Assembly (NCBI GenBank): GCA_959347315.1
Contig: OY365810.1
Coordinates: 25,386,604 to 25,450,603 of the forward strand
Length of the DNA: 64,000 nucleotides
Source: Bimastos eiseni
Taxonomy: Eukaryota > Annelida > Clitellata > Crassiclitellata > Lumbricidae
Direction of reading: 5' to 3'
Position 1 is the stretch's first letter. Every line of letters starts with the position of its first letter. The notes beneath the pieces were generated by a model. That model made no database searches and had not been told where the DNA came from. It saw nothing but the letters and a program-made list of their open reading frames with translations. This document shows positions 27,801 through 35,226 of this stretch, piece by piece. The translations under genes were made by a program, and so were the position numbers.

Positions 27801-30800
27801 TGCTGTATCGATCTTATCCAGCTGGAGATAAAGCCACATGAACTGTGTCTTGTCAAGGTTGAGATGTCTTCCACATCGTAGTACCATGAAGTCTTTAGCT
27901 TGATTAGAAAAGCCACCAGTGTAGATTTACAGGAAAGTAATGTTTTCTTGCTTAGGTGATGAGGATCCCGTGTTGGCATCTTCTGCTGCTGAAGCCACAT
28001 CTCATCATCGTCGCCTTGATGACACATATGTTGGCATCATCATCGGTGCCTTGGCCGCCTTCATCTTCCTCATCATGGTCATCAGCCTTGTAGTCGTCTG
28101 CCAGTATCGGCGCTACAAGTTCAGTCGTAATAGCAGTCCGTCTAAGAGTATGTTCGCTGTGGATCACGTCAGCTTCAACATGAGTGACATTACGCCAACT
28201 TTACCAAATGGCAAACTGTCAAATGGATTGTTGTACAATGTTGTTGTCAACCCAAGGGATGCGGGAGTCGAGGAGTCCGAGGCGGAGGCAGCACGCAGGA
28301 AAGCGATAGGAAAGTCGGCCAAGCCATCACCGAGACCATCAACGAAGATAGACTCATCAGATCCAAGAGATTCAGGTGCAAGGATAGAGATTATTATCTC
28401 TTATCTAGATTATTTACCCTTCTAAACTTGTAGCATTTGCATCTAGTGAACTAGATCCATGTTATATATTTTTTGGCTTGGCTTAAGTGTGTTCTGTAGT
28501 TTTTTCAGTGTAACTGTTTCCCACAGGGTATTAGATTCAAGAGGAAATCATTTGTTAAAATTATTGCTATTAAACTGTCATTTTTATATCGTGCCTAAAT
28601 AAAATTAATCTTGCACAAAAGTGCTTAACAGGAAAGTTTGTCATATCTATCTTGAACAAATAAGTCTTAAGATTAATTTTGAAGAACGATAGTGTTGAAG
28701 ATTTGCGAATAAAGTCTGGTAGCTTATTCAATTCACCAGAGCTGGCTAGTGCAGATGCACGGTTTCCAAATTTTCAAAATGATCGTGTGACAAGAAAGTC
28801 GGATTGAGATGAAGGAAGTAGTCCTTGTCTAGATTGGAGAGATAAGCGAGGTGTAACAAGTGATGAAACATAAGAAGAGATGAATTTGTATGGACTCTCA
28901 TTAGAGTCCCTAAATATCATGTAACTTGCTATTTTACTCTTAAATCAAATGATGGTATTATTAATAAAGTACCCTATGAATAGATCTTGCAATCTTTGTG
29001 ACACACTTTGATTGCTTATGTAATCGATAATTGATAAAATAACTAATCTCTTTTAGGCTCTGATTTTAATGATGCCTTTTAGGAGTCTCCAGCAATGTTC
29101 CCTCTAATTTTCTGGAGACAGTGTGCGCAAGAGATTTTTTGTGTGCAACATTTAATAAATGGTTCGCAGTTTTGTGTGCATGTCAGAGCTGAATGCGATG
29201 ATAATTAAATTAAGACCCTTCCTAAAAGTCTATGGTGATAAGTTCTGAGAACCTAAGCGAAAAGTCCCATGTCTATAATGTGTCTGTGAGCACATGATGC
29301 ATACATCACATTACACATCTTTTTAATTAGCTTTCAATTAATGTGCAATTTTCTATTCTGCCCAGCTAAATATTGGTTTGCAGTTCATCTTAATATTTGT
29401 TGCAAGAGAAAAACTTTGTGTGCGCATATTGAATTCTTGTGTGCTCTAGCTCCACTGCTCGCACATGCACACAGCTGAGAGGGAACATTACTCTCCAGAC
29501 TCTAGATATCCCTGTTTCTATAATGGCAATGAAGTGTATGTTCATCAAACCGCTCCGGCCACGGCCATTAGTCACTTTGAACACAATTGTCTTGTTTTTA
29601 GGATCCATCATTTCTGACTACATAGCATCTCAGCTGAAGCAGAGCTCGACTACTACAATCGACAGTCTACCACAGAAGCCTATCTGTCACTGCAGGACGC
29701 CCTCACCTGGGGTCTGGCCTTCTGGAACCTGCTTATCACCACCCGTCCATGGGGCAACACTTCAAGTAGTCAACCCCCTATCAGATAATTTGCTTTTTTG
29801 CAATGATCAGAGAGGCAACAATGCTTCAGAAAGACTTTCACATAATCTTGAGTTTCCAAAAGAAAGGCTGGTTTTTCTGGAAAACTTGGGCTATGGAACA
29901 TTTGGTGAGGTTAGCAATACATAATTTCAATCTGATTAAGAATGTTTGTTTAGTTTAGTATAGGATGGATAAGTGATTGCCTATATTGGATGGCAGAAAG
30001 ATAATTGACCTGTCCATTGGTGTCCAACCCTTAATATGAATTCCAGCTGGTTTTATAGTGCCCACCTTTAAAGTTTCATTTCTAGGTATTTGTCAAATGC
30101 ACCTGCAGGCTGCAAAAGCCAGCTAGCTAATGATCAGTAACTACAGTAACTTGAAACAAATAAATAATCTGAAAACTTCTATAGTATAAATATGGAAAAA
30201 TCAAAGTATAGTTGATGGTCACTTCTAAGTCAAATTGATATGCATTTCTGAGTGTCGCGGCAAGGAGGATCAAACATGGCAATGGACTTCAATGTTGATA
30301 TCTATTGTATTTGGCACAAATTAATAAACATGTGTACTTGGTGGGCGACGTGAATGTTAGTCAGTTTTTCAGGGAACCTGTAGAAAACTTTGTAATTCCA
30401 GAATCTAAGATCTTCTCAAGATATCGTTTTTTATCACAATGTTTTTTGAACTATTTCTGTGTGTGTACTTTGTTTAGTTTTCTCATCTGCTAACTTAAAA
30501 TCGTGAGAACAAGATCCACTACCCGTTTTGTAATTAATGACATCTTGGATATTAACCCACTCTTGGTATACCTGTTAACACTCCTATTTCTCCCTCACAG
30601 AAACGTACCCTTGTCGTTCCATTGCTCAAAAAACCTAACCTTGGCAACTACATTTGCCGTTACTATTGGCCAATCTTAAATCTATCCTTTTTGTCATAGA
30701 CTCAAGAATGTCTTGTGTCTCTCCAGTTTTTCCCTTATCTTGAGCTGCCTGGTCTCCTTTCTGCTAACCAGTCTGGCTCTATGGCTCAGTTTCGAATCTT

Positions 30801-33800
30801 TGCTTCAATTGGTCCCTCTCTTTGGAGCGCGCTTTCTCCTTCTGCTCACTCTTCATTTCTGTCTGACACAGTTTCTTTACATCTTTCACTTTTCTCATAC
30901 CCTGCTTCTTCACGAAGTGCCTTGCACATTAGGAGTGCTTCTGGACAGTTAATCCTAATATAGGTTTTTGTGCTAACATGATAGATTCATCTATACGAAG
31001 TGAAACCGGACAGCCACCCCAGAGACACCAGTCCACCCGCCTACACTGCATCGCATGTCGTTGCTCTTAAGCTACTTGACAGACATGCCTCTGAACAAAC
31101 AAGGTATGTCAGCTTATGCACTAATTGCTAGTTAAAATATCAATTGTTCTGAGAAATACAGCTTGAAAGTACTTCTGTAGTTTGGAATAGGAATTTATTC
31201 TGAAATAATAAGATTATAACATCTGTAGAAATATATTTCAGAAATTGTTCCAGGTAAGAGAAATTTCCAAAGCAGAAACATAAGCATAAAGTGTTGACCA
31301 CACAAAAACCAGGTTCCCTAACTACTGGATCACAGATCCTCAATCCCGTGGAAATGGCTTTACACCCTTAAACTGCGTTACATAGAAGGAATACAAAATC
31401 TCAAAAGAATTCTGTAGCACAAAAACTATTCTGTCCTCTTACTGTGTTTAGGCTTGAGTTTTACAACGAAGTCAAAACGATGATGAGGTTGCAAGATCCA
31501 AACATAGTTCAGGTTCTCGGCATCTGTACGAGCGATGAGCCAGTTGCAGTGGTTGTAGAATACTCTAGTCTTGGTGATCTTCACCAGTTCTTGGTGAATG
31601 CTGACCATACAGATGGCCACTTTGCCCTCAGGTGAGTAAGCACTACTCAGATTTTTATTATTTTGAGATTTTACTATAGCATCTAGTTGACAAACCTACA
31701 TACGGCCCAATCATGTCAGTAAATCTTAGACTTTAGTTGGTGTGCCTTGCAAAGAGGAGACACATTGTATACCACTTAGGATAGGTGAATCTCTAATGGG
31801 AGGACATTCCAAATGGAGGGTCCAACGATGGATAAGGCCTGGTACTGCCTAATTGAGGAGTGGCGAGTTCAAGGGACTAAGAGTTCTCTCAGCAGAAGAT
31901 CGGAGGGCTTGATGACCATCTGTTATCTGTATCAGAGTCTAAGGATCATGCAGGTAGGATGAGACACAGCCAAGGAGGTACCCCAGAACAGAAACCCTAA
32001 AGAATTCATTAGGACTTTTTCTCTCAGCATAATCTTCACTTTCCGGCTATTACCAACACACACTATCTAGGCAGTTGACAGAGATATTCCAGAAGGCACA
32101 CAATCTTTTCAGCGGCTCGTTAGTTTACTCTACACGGCAACACAGTATACTGCAGCCAACAAAGATAACTCTTAGATGTTGCAATCGTATATCAGAGTAA
32201 AACATTTCTTACCTACACAGGCACAGGAATTGAACTCCAGTCTTCTGTGATTCAGATTAAGCCCATCCATCTTACCTCCTTCTGCATTTCGCTTTCCTGC
32301 TATAAGAGTCTTTTGCTTCACAGACTGCACATTTGACTGTGTTCAGCAAAATTGTAAGCTTTAATAGACACTGTATTAGATAGATAATAGAACAAGATAA
32401 TTTTTTCATTTTATACGAATTTACACATGTCGATTAAACTTTGACCATATTACAAAAGACATAGACATTGGGAAGACTCAAAAGAGATGTAATCCCATTA
32501 ATGGGGTAACCAAATTTTACCATCTGACTACATTGAGAATACCAGCATAGTTTGAAATCACAATATCAATAGAAACAGACGGTACTTAGATTAGTCAGTG
32601 TAAGCAGCACTTATGGGTGGTACTTAGATTGTGCTATATTAAGTGTACATGCTGGGTATATCCTTCAATATGCATCTTTTACTCAAACAGAACCAGAGCA
32701 TGATTCATCCCGATGCATTCCCTGGTCACTACCCTCCCTTTTTCACACTATAAATTTCAATCTGACCAGCATACAAGGGAATTGCTGCCTGAATGCAAAT
32801 GATAACTAACAGCCAAGGATCTGTTACATTATCCCTCCTCATCTGTTTCAGCTATGGATGTCTGGTCTACATGGCGACACAGATTGCCTCGGGAATGAAA
32901 TTTCTGGAGACCCACAACGTGGTTCATCGTGACCTTGCAACAAGGAACTGTCTTGTTGGCAGTCAATACACGATTAAAATTTCTGACTTGGGTCGCAGTC
33001 GGTCAATGTACAGCATAGAATATTACAAGGGCGAAGGAGGAACACTTCTGCCGATACGATGGATGGCGTGGGAGTCAATCATAATGGTGATAAGATTCAA
33101 ATTCTATTTGTCACATGCAGACCTAGGACAATTGTGCCTGCTCCAGTTTATGATGAAAATTAATTATATGATGTGTAAGGAGCCATGAAGAACATTAATT
33201 GCTAAGTATTCTAGATTCCTTATTATCGTCTAGGTAACTTAGCACTTTGACCATGGAAGCATTTATTACCAGAATGCTAGAGACCTAGGCCGAATATGTG
33301 GCTGCTACAAGTCCAATAAAAAAATCGATCCCTGCGCTTACTTGACCAACTTGAACTCTGGCGAGAACTCTATGACAAAGTCTCGTGGGGCCCACTCTAT
33401 GGAACCAATCTCCTGGCTTGACTTGCTCATTGCTTCAAACTGAGGGCCTTCCTGCATCCTTTCACTGCTAAAAGACAGCCTTATTTCTCGGGTCTCTCAC
33501 ACTGGGAGCGCCTCTGATTGATGGAGCACTGGATTGGCACTATATAAATTTATTGATACAATACAATAACATAATGTGTGTTAGCTAAAAATACTTGCAC
33601 AAGAAGTGGGCAGCCATTACTTTACAGCAGCTCAACAAACTGCATGTCATACACTCGGATTTGAACCTTGCACGTAGCATGGCTAGCAAAATACGAATAC
33701 TAGAAGAAAGCATTTAGAGGTAAACGTGAACAATTTGCAAGGTCGGTCAAGAAAAACGCTGCTTCGTATACCGATATCGTCACACATTTTGGGTGAGGCA

Positions 33801-34182
33801 CTGTATGAGCTGCATTGTGTGAATAAATAATTGAAAAGAAATTTGTTGTCTGTTTCAGATGAAATTCAGCTGCAAAAGTGACATCTGGGCTTTTGCTGTC
33901 ACTCTGTGGGAAATTCTTACGTTTGGTCGAGAATTCCCATTTGCTGGACTCACCGACAAGGAAGTGATCGAAAATGCCAGGCACCACTTTCAAAACGATG
34001 GTCACCAATCCTATCTGGAAAGACCGTCGCCCTGTCCACGAGAGATATTCGACCTGATGATAGAGTGCTGGAACCATGAGGAGGCACAGCGACCAACCTT
34101 TCATGAAATTCACATGTTTCTGCAGAGAAAAAATTTGGGATATAATCCAAGAGATGAGCTGCCCAGTGACTGGGATGGCTAG
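7558..34182 (+). CDS. DDR: Discoidin domain receptor tyrosine kinase (DDR), 12 exons, 5'-incomplete
   Basis: This is a collagen-binding receptor tyrosine kinase of the DDR1/DDR2 family, acting at the plasma membrane. The coding exons join 7558-7663, 13461-13602, 17593-17682, 19134-19281, 22177-22701, 25957-26109, 27956-28375, 29602-29909, 30985-31103, 31452-31631, 32852-33086 and 33859-34182. All phases agree, no stop intervenes, and the total is 916 residues plus a missing signal-peptide exon (human DDR1 is about 913, DDR2 about 855). Domains are the discoidin domain (1-163), discoidin-like domain (163-338), a short extracellular stalk, a transmembrane helix (about 413-437), a long juxtamembrane region, and the kinase (about 615-905). 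Kinase landmarks are GYGTFG at 625-630, Lys660, Glu677, HRDLATRN with Asp758, DLG (not DFG) at 776-778, activation-loop Tyr784/788/789 and SDIWAF. Numbering starts at the first codon of the exon at 7558. DDR1 and DDR2 arose within vertebrates, so no paralogue number is assigned. Confidence 0.95.
7664..13460. other. DDR intron, 5.8 kb
   Basis: GT-AG intron (GTTAGT ... AATGCAG). No second gene was recognised. At about 12484-12540 it holds a short tail with the GGCGCTATATAAAT ending typical of CR1-like LINE 3' ends, followed by CATA repeats. Longer open frames inside it (minus strand 9562-10086; plus strand 11468-11734) match no family. Confidence 0.7.
12484..12562 (+). mobile_element. CR1-like LINE 3' tail remnant
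   Basis: It contains TATAGCGCCTTCTAGAGG and then AAGGCGCTATATAAAT, running into CATA repeats. The same GCGCTATATAAA-type ending closes other LINE fragments in this window (near 33545 and 60800). No coding part remains attached. Confidence 0.45.
13461..13602 (+). CDS. DDR: DDR exon: discoidin domain, middle
   Basis: The exon starts after AATGCAG, completes the split Arg codon, and reads [14 protein letters not shown] then WLEIDLGEL and [10 protein letters not shown]. It ends on Gln just before GTACGA (phase 0). GAWCP is the DDR signature around the second disulfide cysteine, and LxIDLG.L is the conserved discoidin core strand. Confidence 0.93.
13735..13965 (+). mobile_element. tRNA-derived SINE, diverged copy
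   Basis: It shares its body with the SINE at 25385-25680: GAAATTTGGTTTGTGATTTCTG, then GAAGATGACA and a late GTCTAAGAAAATG. The promoter head is poorly preserved (TTGGTGGTTGAAATCCCCACC in place of an intact box B). It sits in a DDR intron and runs into a TTC microsatellite. Confidence 0.55.
13964..14022. repeat. (TTC)n microsatellite
   Basis: About 55 bases of TTC/CTT trinucleotides with a few interruptions. The minus-strand poly-arginine open frame here is an artefact of the repeat. Confidence 0.9.
14480..14568. repeat. C-rich minisatellite, four copies of about 20 bp
   Basis: Four near-copies of CCCCATTTGGAACCCCCCT follow each other with small length changes in the C runs. Intronic, no function apparent. 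Confidence 0.85.
15049..15210. repeat. 26-bp minisatellite, left part
   Basis: Units close to GATTGATTGAAAAGCACCAT followed by GTGGCT repeat about seven times; some copies lose one GATT and are 22 bp. The array breaks at 15210 where a LINE begins and resumes at 17111. Confidence 0.92.
15211..17110 (+). mobile_element. 5'-truncated CR1/L2-like LINE with broken reverse transcriptase
   Basis: It carries a reverse-transcriptase domain spread over three frames: an upstream segment to about 15405, the fingers and palm ([29 protein letters not shown]) to 15920, then VPQGT at about 16070, the catalytic YADD at 16167-16178 and the C-terminal WNRLPLSLR near 16910. Two frameshifts and a stop at 16018-16020 make it inactive. 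It ends in (TAA)n. ATTGAAA flanks both sides (15204-15210 and 17112-17118), a likely target-site duplication inside the minisatellite. Confidence 0.9.
17111..17300. repeat. 26-bp minisatellite, right part
   Basis: Same unit and phase as the array at 15049-15210, resuming directly after the (TAA)n tail of the LINE, with about seven copies. The two halves were one array before the LINE inserted. Confidence 0.92.
17430..17485. repeat. (GAT/GAC)n trinucleotide tract
   Basis: An imperfect GATGAT/GACGAC run about 50 bases long inside a DDR intron. Confidence 0.8.
17593..17682 (+). CDS. DDR: DDR exon: discoidin domain, beta-strand segment
   Basis: The exon sits between ATACAG and GTTAGT, 90 bases, phase 0 at both ends. 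It reads [20 protein letters not shown] then [10 protein letters not shown], equivalent to the discoidin strand that in family members has a Tyr-rich YxLxYS-type motif followed by a Trp. Confidence 0.93.
17730..18403 (+). mobile_element. hAT-type MITE, copy 1 (674 bp)
   Basis: Terminal inverted repeats begin TAGAGCTGTACCGAT and end with the complement. The flanks CTTTAATC (17722-17729) and CTTTGATC (18404-18411) are an 8-bp target duplication with one change, the hAT hallmark. The subterminal regions are rich in CCGAT/ATCGG words. No transposase frame is present. The copy at 38037-38712 is the same family in the opposite orientation. It lies in the DDR intron 47 bases after the exon at 17593. 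Confidence 0.88.
19134..19281 (+). CDS. DDR: DDR exon: end of the discoidin domain
   Basis: It follows ATTTCAG and precedes GTTAGT, entering in phase 0 and leaving with one base. It reads [13 protein letters not shown], then [12 protein letters not shown], and closes with [15 protein letters not shown]. The C..R.E.YGC ending is the canonical C-terminus of a discoidin domain, and both cysteines of the usual disulfides are kept. Confidence 0.94.
19320..19580. repeat. CA-rich microsatellite
   Basis: About 260 bases of interrupted CACACA/CATACA repeats start only 40 bases after the discoidin exon. Frames of Thr, His and Tyr repeats on either strand are artefacts. Confidence 0.9.
19690..20612. 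repeat. 23-bp minisatellite with a 230-bp higher-order repeat
   Basis: About 40 copies of a 23-bp unit (TGTAGGGTTCGTTTTTGGGT plus GAC) with recurrent variants. A ten-unit block recurs exactly 230 bp apart: the run beginning TTGTTTGGTGACTGTAGGGT occurs at 19801 and again at 20031. The minus strand reads as [16 protein letters not shown] peptide repeats, which is an artefact because 23 is not a multiple of three. Confidence 0.95.
21023..21765 (-). mobile_element. CR1/L2-like LINE 3' fragment, minus strand
   Basis: Nearly the same sequence as the C-terminal third of the LINE at 15211-17110. It starts at the equivalent of 16370 and includes the frame at 21114-21614 with [20 protein letters not shown] and [11 protein letters not shown]. 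It ends in TAA-type repeats at 21023-21050. It is 5'-truncated and lacks YADD. Confidence 0.9.
21860..21899. repeat. (TA)n microsatellite
   Basis: A run of about 30 bases of perfect TA flanked by short inverted words (TGCTGTG and CACAGCA), so it can fold as a hairpin. DDR intron. Confidence 0.85.
22177..22701 (+). CDS. DDR: DDR exon: discoidin-like domain
   Basis: This 525-base exon lies between AAACAG and GTAACT, entering with two bases and leaving with one. It encodes the whole discoidin-like domain: [59 protein letters not shown], then [20 protein letters not shown]. These match the DDR-specific beta-barrel that packs against the discoidin domain. GGLGQLTD and the WxxxSEI ending are family hallmarks. 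Confidence 0.96.
22765..22970. repeat. 23-bp minisatellite after the discoidin-like exon
   Basis: Nine or so copies of GGTTCTTACAGCTGACACTT plus AAA start about 60 bases after the splice donor. Each copy carries CTTACAG, so the array offers a ladder of acceptor-like words close to a donor. Confidence 0.92.
23461..24358. mobile_element. Inverted-repeat-bounded unit of about 0.9 kb
   Basis: The 58 bases from 23461 (AGGGTTTATAAG through CTGGGAGCGCT) reappear as the reverse complement at 24301-24358 with roughly 8-9 differences. Between them is a younger hAT MITE. Either this is a TIR element or two opposed copies of one LINE 3' tail, since CTGGGAGCGCT also occurs in the CR1-like tail at 60757. 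Confidence 0.45.
23973..24144. mobile_element. hAT-type MITE, 172 bp, with perfect 8-bp target duplication
   Basis: The ends CAGGGCCGTACC and GGTACGGCCCTG are exact inverted repeats. GATGGCAC lies immediately on both sides (23965-23972 and 24145-24152). CAG/CTG termini plus an 8-bp duplication identify hAT. Too short to encode anything. Confidence 0.93.
24886..25294. repeat. 187-bp tandem duplication built of CCAGTTATGT sub-repeats
   Basis: Two copies of a unit of about 187 bp begin at 24921 and 25108 and are almost identical; the second has one extra GT. Inside each, CCAGTTATGTNACAT recurs every 25-35 bases. A plus-strand open frame here is repeat-derived. Confidence 0.93.
25385..25680 (+). 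mobile_element. tRNA-derived SINE
   Basis: The head GGTGTAGTGGTTGGTATGCT resembles a tRNA box A and GTCGGGTATTCAAATC a box B about 45 bases on, an RNA polymerase III promoter arrangement. The tRNA-unrelated body (GCAGAAATTTGGTTCGAGAT and AAACTGACCTTATG) is shared with the copy at 13735-13965. Confidence 0.75.
25957..26109 (+). CDS. DDR: DDR exon: extracellular stalk
   Basis: It lies between TTTCAG and GTGATC, entering with two bases and leaving with one. It encodes a Pro/Ser/Thr-rich linker ([20 protein letters not shown] and onward to RADTTFER) with one N-glycosylation sequon (NST). The donor GTGATC is weak, but reading on meets a stop within four codons, and both phases fit the neighbours. 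Confidence 0.85.
26110..27955. other. DDR intron with a LINE fragment
   Basis: Apart from the minus-strand LINE fragment at 27405-27890 and an AT-only run near 26710-26745, nothing was recognised. Confidence 0.7.
27405..27890 (-). mobile_element. LINE reverse-transcriptase C-terminal fragment, minus strand
   Basis: One open minus-strand frame (27411-27887) reads [23 protein letters not shown], then [13 protein letters not shown] and [10 protein letters not shown]. That is the order of the region after YADD in CR1/L2-type reverse transcriptases, with an internal deletion between the [13 protein letters not shown] part and the SAWNCLP part. It differs clearly from the LINE at 15211, so it is a second family. 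It lies just upstream of the DDR transmembrane exon. Confidence 0.8.
27956..28375 (+). CDS. DDR: DDR exon: transmembrane helix and juxtamembrane region
   Basis: It lies between CTTGCTTAG and GTGCAA, entering with two bases and leaving with one. After HHRRLDDTY comes a 25-residue hydrophobic helix ([20 protein letters not shown] and VVV), then the basic stop-transfer CQYRRYKF. The cytoplasmic tail follows with [18 protein letters not shown] and VVNPRDAG. The vertebrate NPxY adaptor site appears as NPRD with no tyrosine. Confidence 0.95.
28376..29601. other. DDR intron
   Basis: Contains the minus-strand LINE fragment at 28585-28905; the remainder shows nothing recognisable. Confidence 0.7.
28585..28905 (-). 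mobile_element. LINE 3' end fragment, minus strand
   Basis: The reverse complement reads [20 protein letters not shown] and [13 protein letters not shown], with one stop. This is the conserved C-terminal block of CR1/L2-type LINEs (NRAF..AP..WN.LP..IR, then FK..LKTYLF). It is truncated on the 5' side. Confidence 0.7.
29602..29909 (+). CDS. DDR: DDR exon: juxtamembrane end and kinase glycine loop
   Basis: It lies between GTTTTTAG and GTTAGC, entering with two bases and leaving in phase 0. Only one frame stays open. It begins [15 protein letters not shown], passes through a Cys/Pro-rich segment and [19 protein letters not shown], and ends [10 protein letters not shown]. FPKERLxFxExLGxGxFGE is the DDR kinase entrance, with the nucleotide-binding loop at residues 625-630. 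The Cys/Pro-rich stretch has no counterpart that I recognise. Confidence 0.92.
29910..30984. other. DDR intron with LINE remnant
   Basis: Contains the LINE remnant at 30595-30960; the rest has no recognised content. Confidence 0.7.
30595..30960 (+). mobile_element. Internally deleted LINE remnant
   Basis: It begins [14 protein letters not shown] (a reverse-transcriptase N-terminal motif), loses the core, and continues [15 protein letters not shown] with [12 protein letters not shown], the C-terminal region of such elements. Stops and a large deletion separate the parts. It ends only about 24 bases before the next DDR exon. Confidence 0.7.
30985..31103 (+). CDS. DDR: DDR exon: kinase catalytic lysine
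   Basis: This is a short 119-base exon between ATGATAG and GTATGT, entering in phase 0 and leaving with two bases. It reads [17 protein letters not shown] then [24 protein letters not shown] holds the ATP-anchoring lysine (residue 660), and IHLYEV continues the glycine-loop strand as VHLCEV does in human DDR. It was found by requiring a phase 0 to phase 2 exon between the glycine loop and the alpha-C helix. The acceptor has little polypyrimidine, but CTAAC just upstream can serve as branch site. Confidence 0.9.
31452..31631 (+). CDS. DDR: DDR exon: kinase alpha-C helix and hinge
   Basis: It lies between GTGTTTAG and GTGAGT, entering with one base and leaving with two. It reads [40 protein letters not shown] and GDLHQFL. 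Glu677 in NEV is the alpha-C salt-bridge partner of Lys660, and EYSSLGDL is the hinge. RLxDPNI.xxLG.C is typical of the DDR family. Confidence 0.95.
31632..32851. other. DDR intron with LINE fragment
   Basis: A minus-strand LINE 3' fragment covers about 31780-31970; nothing else was recognised. Confidence 0.7.
31780..31970 (-). mobile_element. LINE 3' fragment, minus strand
   Basis: The reverse complement reads LLLRELLVP, a stop, [20 protein letters not shown] and NVLPLEI. This is the C-terminal LINE signature (LxVPRxRxxxxRxxSxxVxGPxxWNxLP) with stops. Confidence 0.65.
32852..33086 (+). CDS. DDR: DDR exon: kinase catalytic and activation loops
   Basis: It lies between TGTTTCAG and GTGATA, entering with one base and leaving in phase 0. 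It reads [52 protein letters not shown] and [14 protein letters not shown]. Asp758 of HRD is the catalytic base. The metal-binding motif is DLG rather than DFG (human ROR1/ROR2 share DLG). Activation-loop tyrosines 784, 788 and 789 keep the spacing of DDR2 Tyr736/740/741. Confidence 0.96.
33087..33858. other. Last DDR intron
   Basis: About 33330-33560 looks like a LINE or SINE 3' tail on the plus strand (CACTGGGAGCGCCTCTGATT, then GGCACTATATAAATTTATTG and ATACAATACAA repeats). The acceptor is the strong TGTCTGTTTCAG. Confidence 0.6.
33859..34182 (+). CDS. DDR: DDR last exon: kinase C-lobe and stop
   Basis: Enters in phase 0 after TGTTTCAG and ends with TAG at 34180. It reads [55 protein letters not shown] and [16 protein letters not shown], then a short tail ending DWDG. 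DIWAF is subdomain IX, [13 protein letters not shown] with RPTF is subdomain XI, and TDKEVIENA is DDR-specific. The protein stops about twelve residues after the kinase core, as DDRs do. Confidence 0.96.
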   Translation: MKFSCKSDIWAFAVTLWEILTFGREFPFAGLTDKEVIENARHHFQNDGHQSYLERPSPCPREIFDLMIECWNHEEAQRPTFHEIHMFLQRKNLGYNPRDELPSDWDG

Positions 34183-34755
34183 CCAACAATTCACACCTGA
34201 ACATGAGATATATATATATATGAAATGCCAACGAAGGACAGTGTCCTCATGCATGCCACGGACATTGCCCTAATGAGTGGAACCCAACTTTAGACGTGGA
34301 ATACAGCAAAGGGACTTGCAAAGCAAACAGCCTGCTAATGGCAGAATCTAAGGACAGCTTCAAAAATCGTTGGTGTTGTTACACTCAGAGCCTCTGAAAT
34401 GTTCAAGCGGTCTAGGACGAGTAGCAGTTTGTTTCTAAAGATGCAAGTTACTTAGGCTTTGTTTGAAGACACTTGATTATAACTATATTCTCAGTAAATC
34501 ATTTTAAGTTACTATTTTTCTGATATATTTAGTGAACATTATAAGACTGTTTTGAATACTCTACTGTGCTTTTTACTTGCTAAAATTAATTATTTTGAAC
34601 TATTACATGTAGTTCCTTAACAATGCTAATCTGCATTGCTACTGATTTAATGTGTTACATAGGTAACCTTGCTTAGTTGGTCTTATGGCCTTTCCGTTTG
34701 TTACCCAAATGCCAATCAAGATAATAATTGCATATTGTTGATTTAAACTGGGAAC

Positions 34756-34776
34756 AATAAAACTGTTTGAAATAAA
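34756..34776 (+). terminator. DDR polyadenylation signals (two AATAAA)
   Basis: AATAAA occurs at 34756-34761 and 34771-34776, about 575-590 bases after the DDR stop. A 3' untranslated region of about 0.6 kb is implied. Cleavage site not determinable here. Confidence 0.6.
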
Positions 34777-34861
34777 TTGAACAAAATCAAAGTGCACAAC
34801 ATGGTACTCTGCCAACGACAGCTGAATATTCGGAGTTTGCCTTAAACAGGATTCCATTATT

Positions 34862-34995
34862 TTTATTTATTTATTTGGAGGCGCCCCTTCAAGACATCTA
34901 CTCAGAATTGCTCCCAACCCAGCCTAAATAGGACAGTCTTAGGGTTGGTATAAAACACGATTGAGTGTCCCCTGGGCACAAGGCCAGGAGGGGCC
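34862..34995 (-). mobile_element. CR1-like LINE 3' tail, minus strand
   Basis: GGAGGCGCCCCTTCAAGACA, TCTACTCAGAATTGCTCCCA and TAGGACAGTCTTA are the reverse complement of the tail at 60710-60800 (GACTGTCCTGTTT, GGGAGCGCTTTCTGAGTAGA, GGGGCGCTATA). An ATTT repeat stands at the element's 3' end (34859-34876). It lies just past the DDR polyadenylation signals. Confidence 0.65.
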
Positions 34996-35124
34996 TTTTA
35001 ACTTTTAGTGAAAGTAACAACTATGTATGAACATTTTTAAACAGTCCTGGATTTTTTGCATTTTTTTCTTATAAATTGCAATAGCTTTCTCAGTGTGCTA
35101 GTTCAGAAATCAAATAACAATCAT

Positions 35125-35226
35125 GGGTGAAAAAGACTATCAACTGTAATTGTAACATGGGTGAAAAAGCCTATAAAATGTAATTTTAACATGGGTGAAA
35201 AAGACTATCAAACTGTAAGTGTAACT
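35125..35226. repeat. Three copies of a roughly 40-bp tandem unit
   Basis: CATGGGTGAAAAAGACTATC recurs three times with variable AT-rich spacers (ACTGTAATTGTAA and similar) between DDR and ELAV, possibly in a long ELAV 3' untranslated region. Confidence 0.8.
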
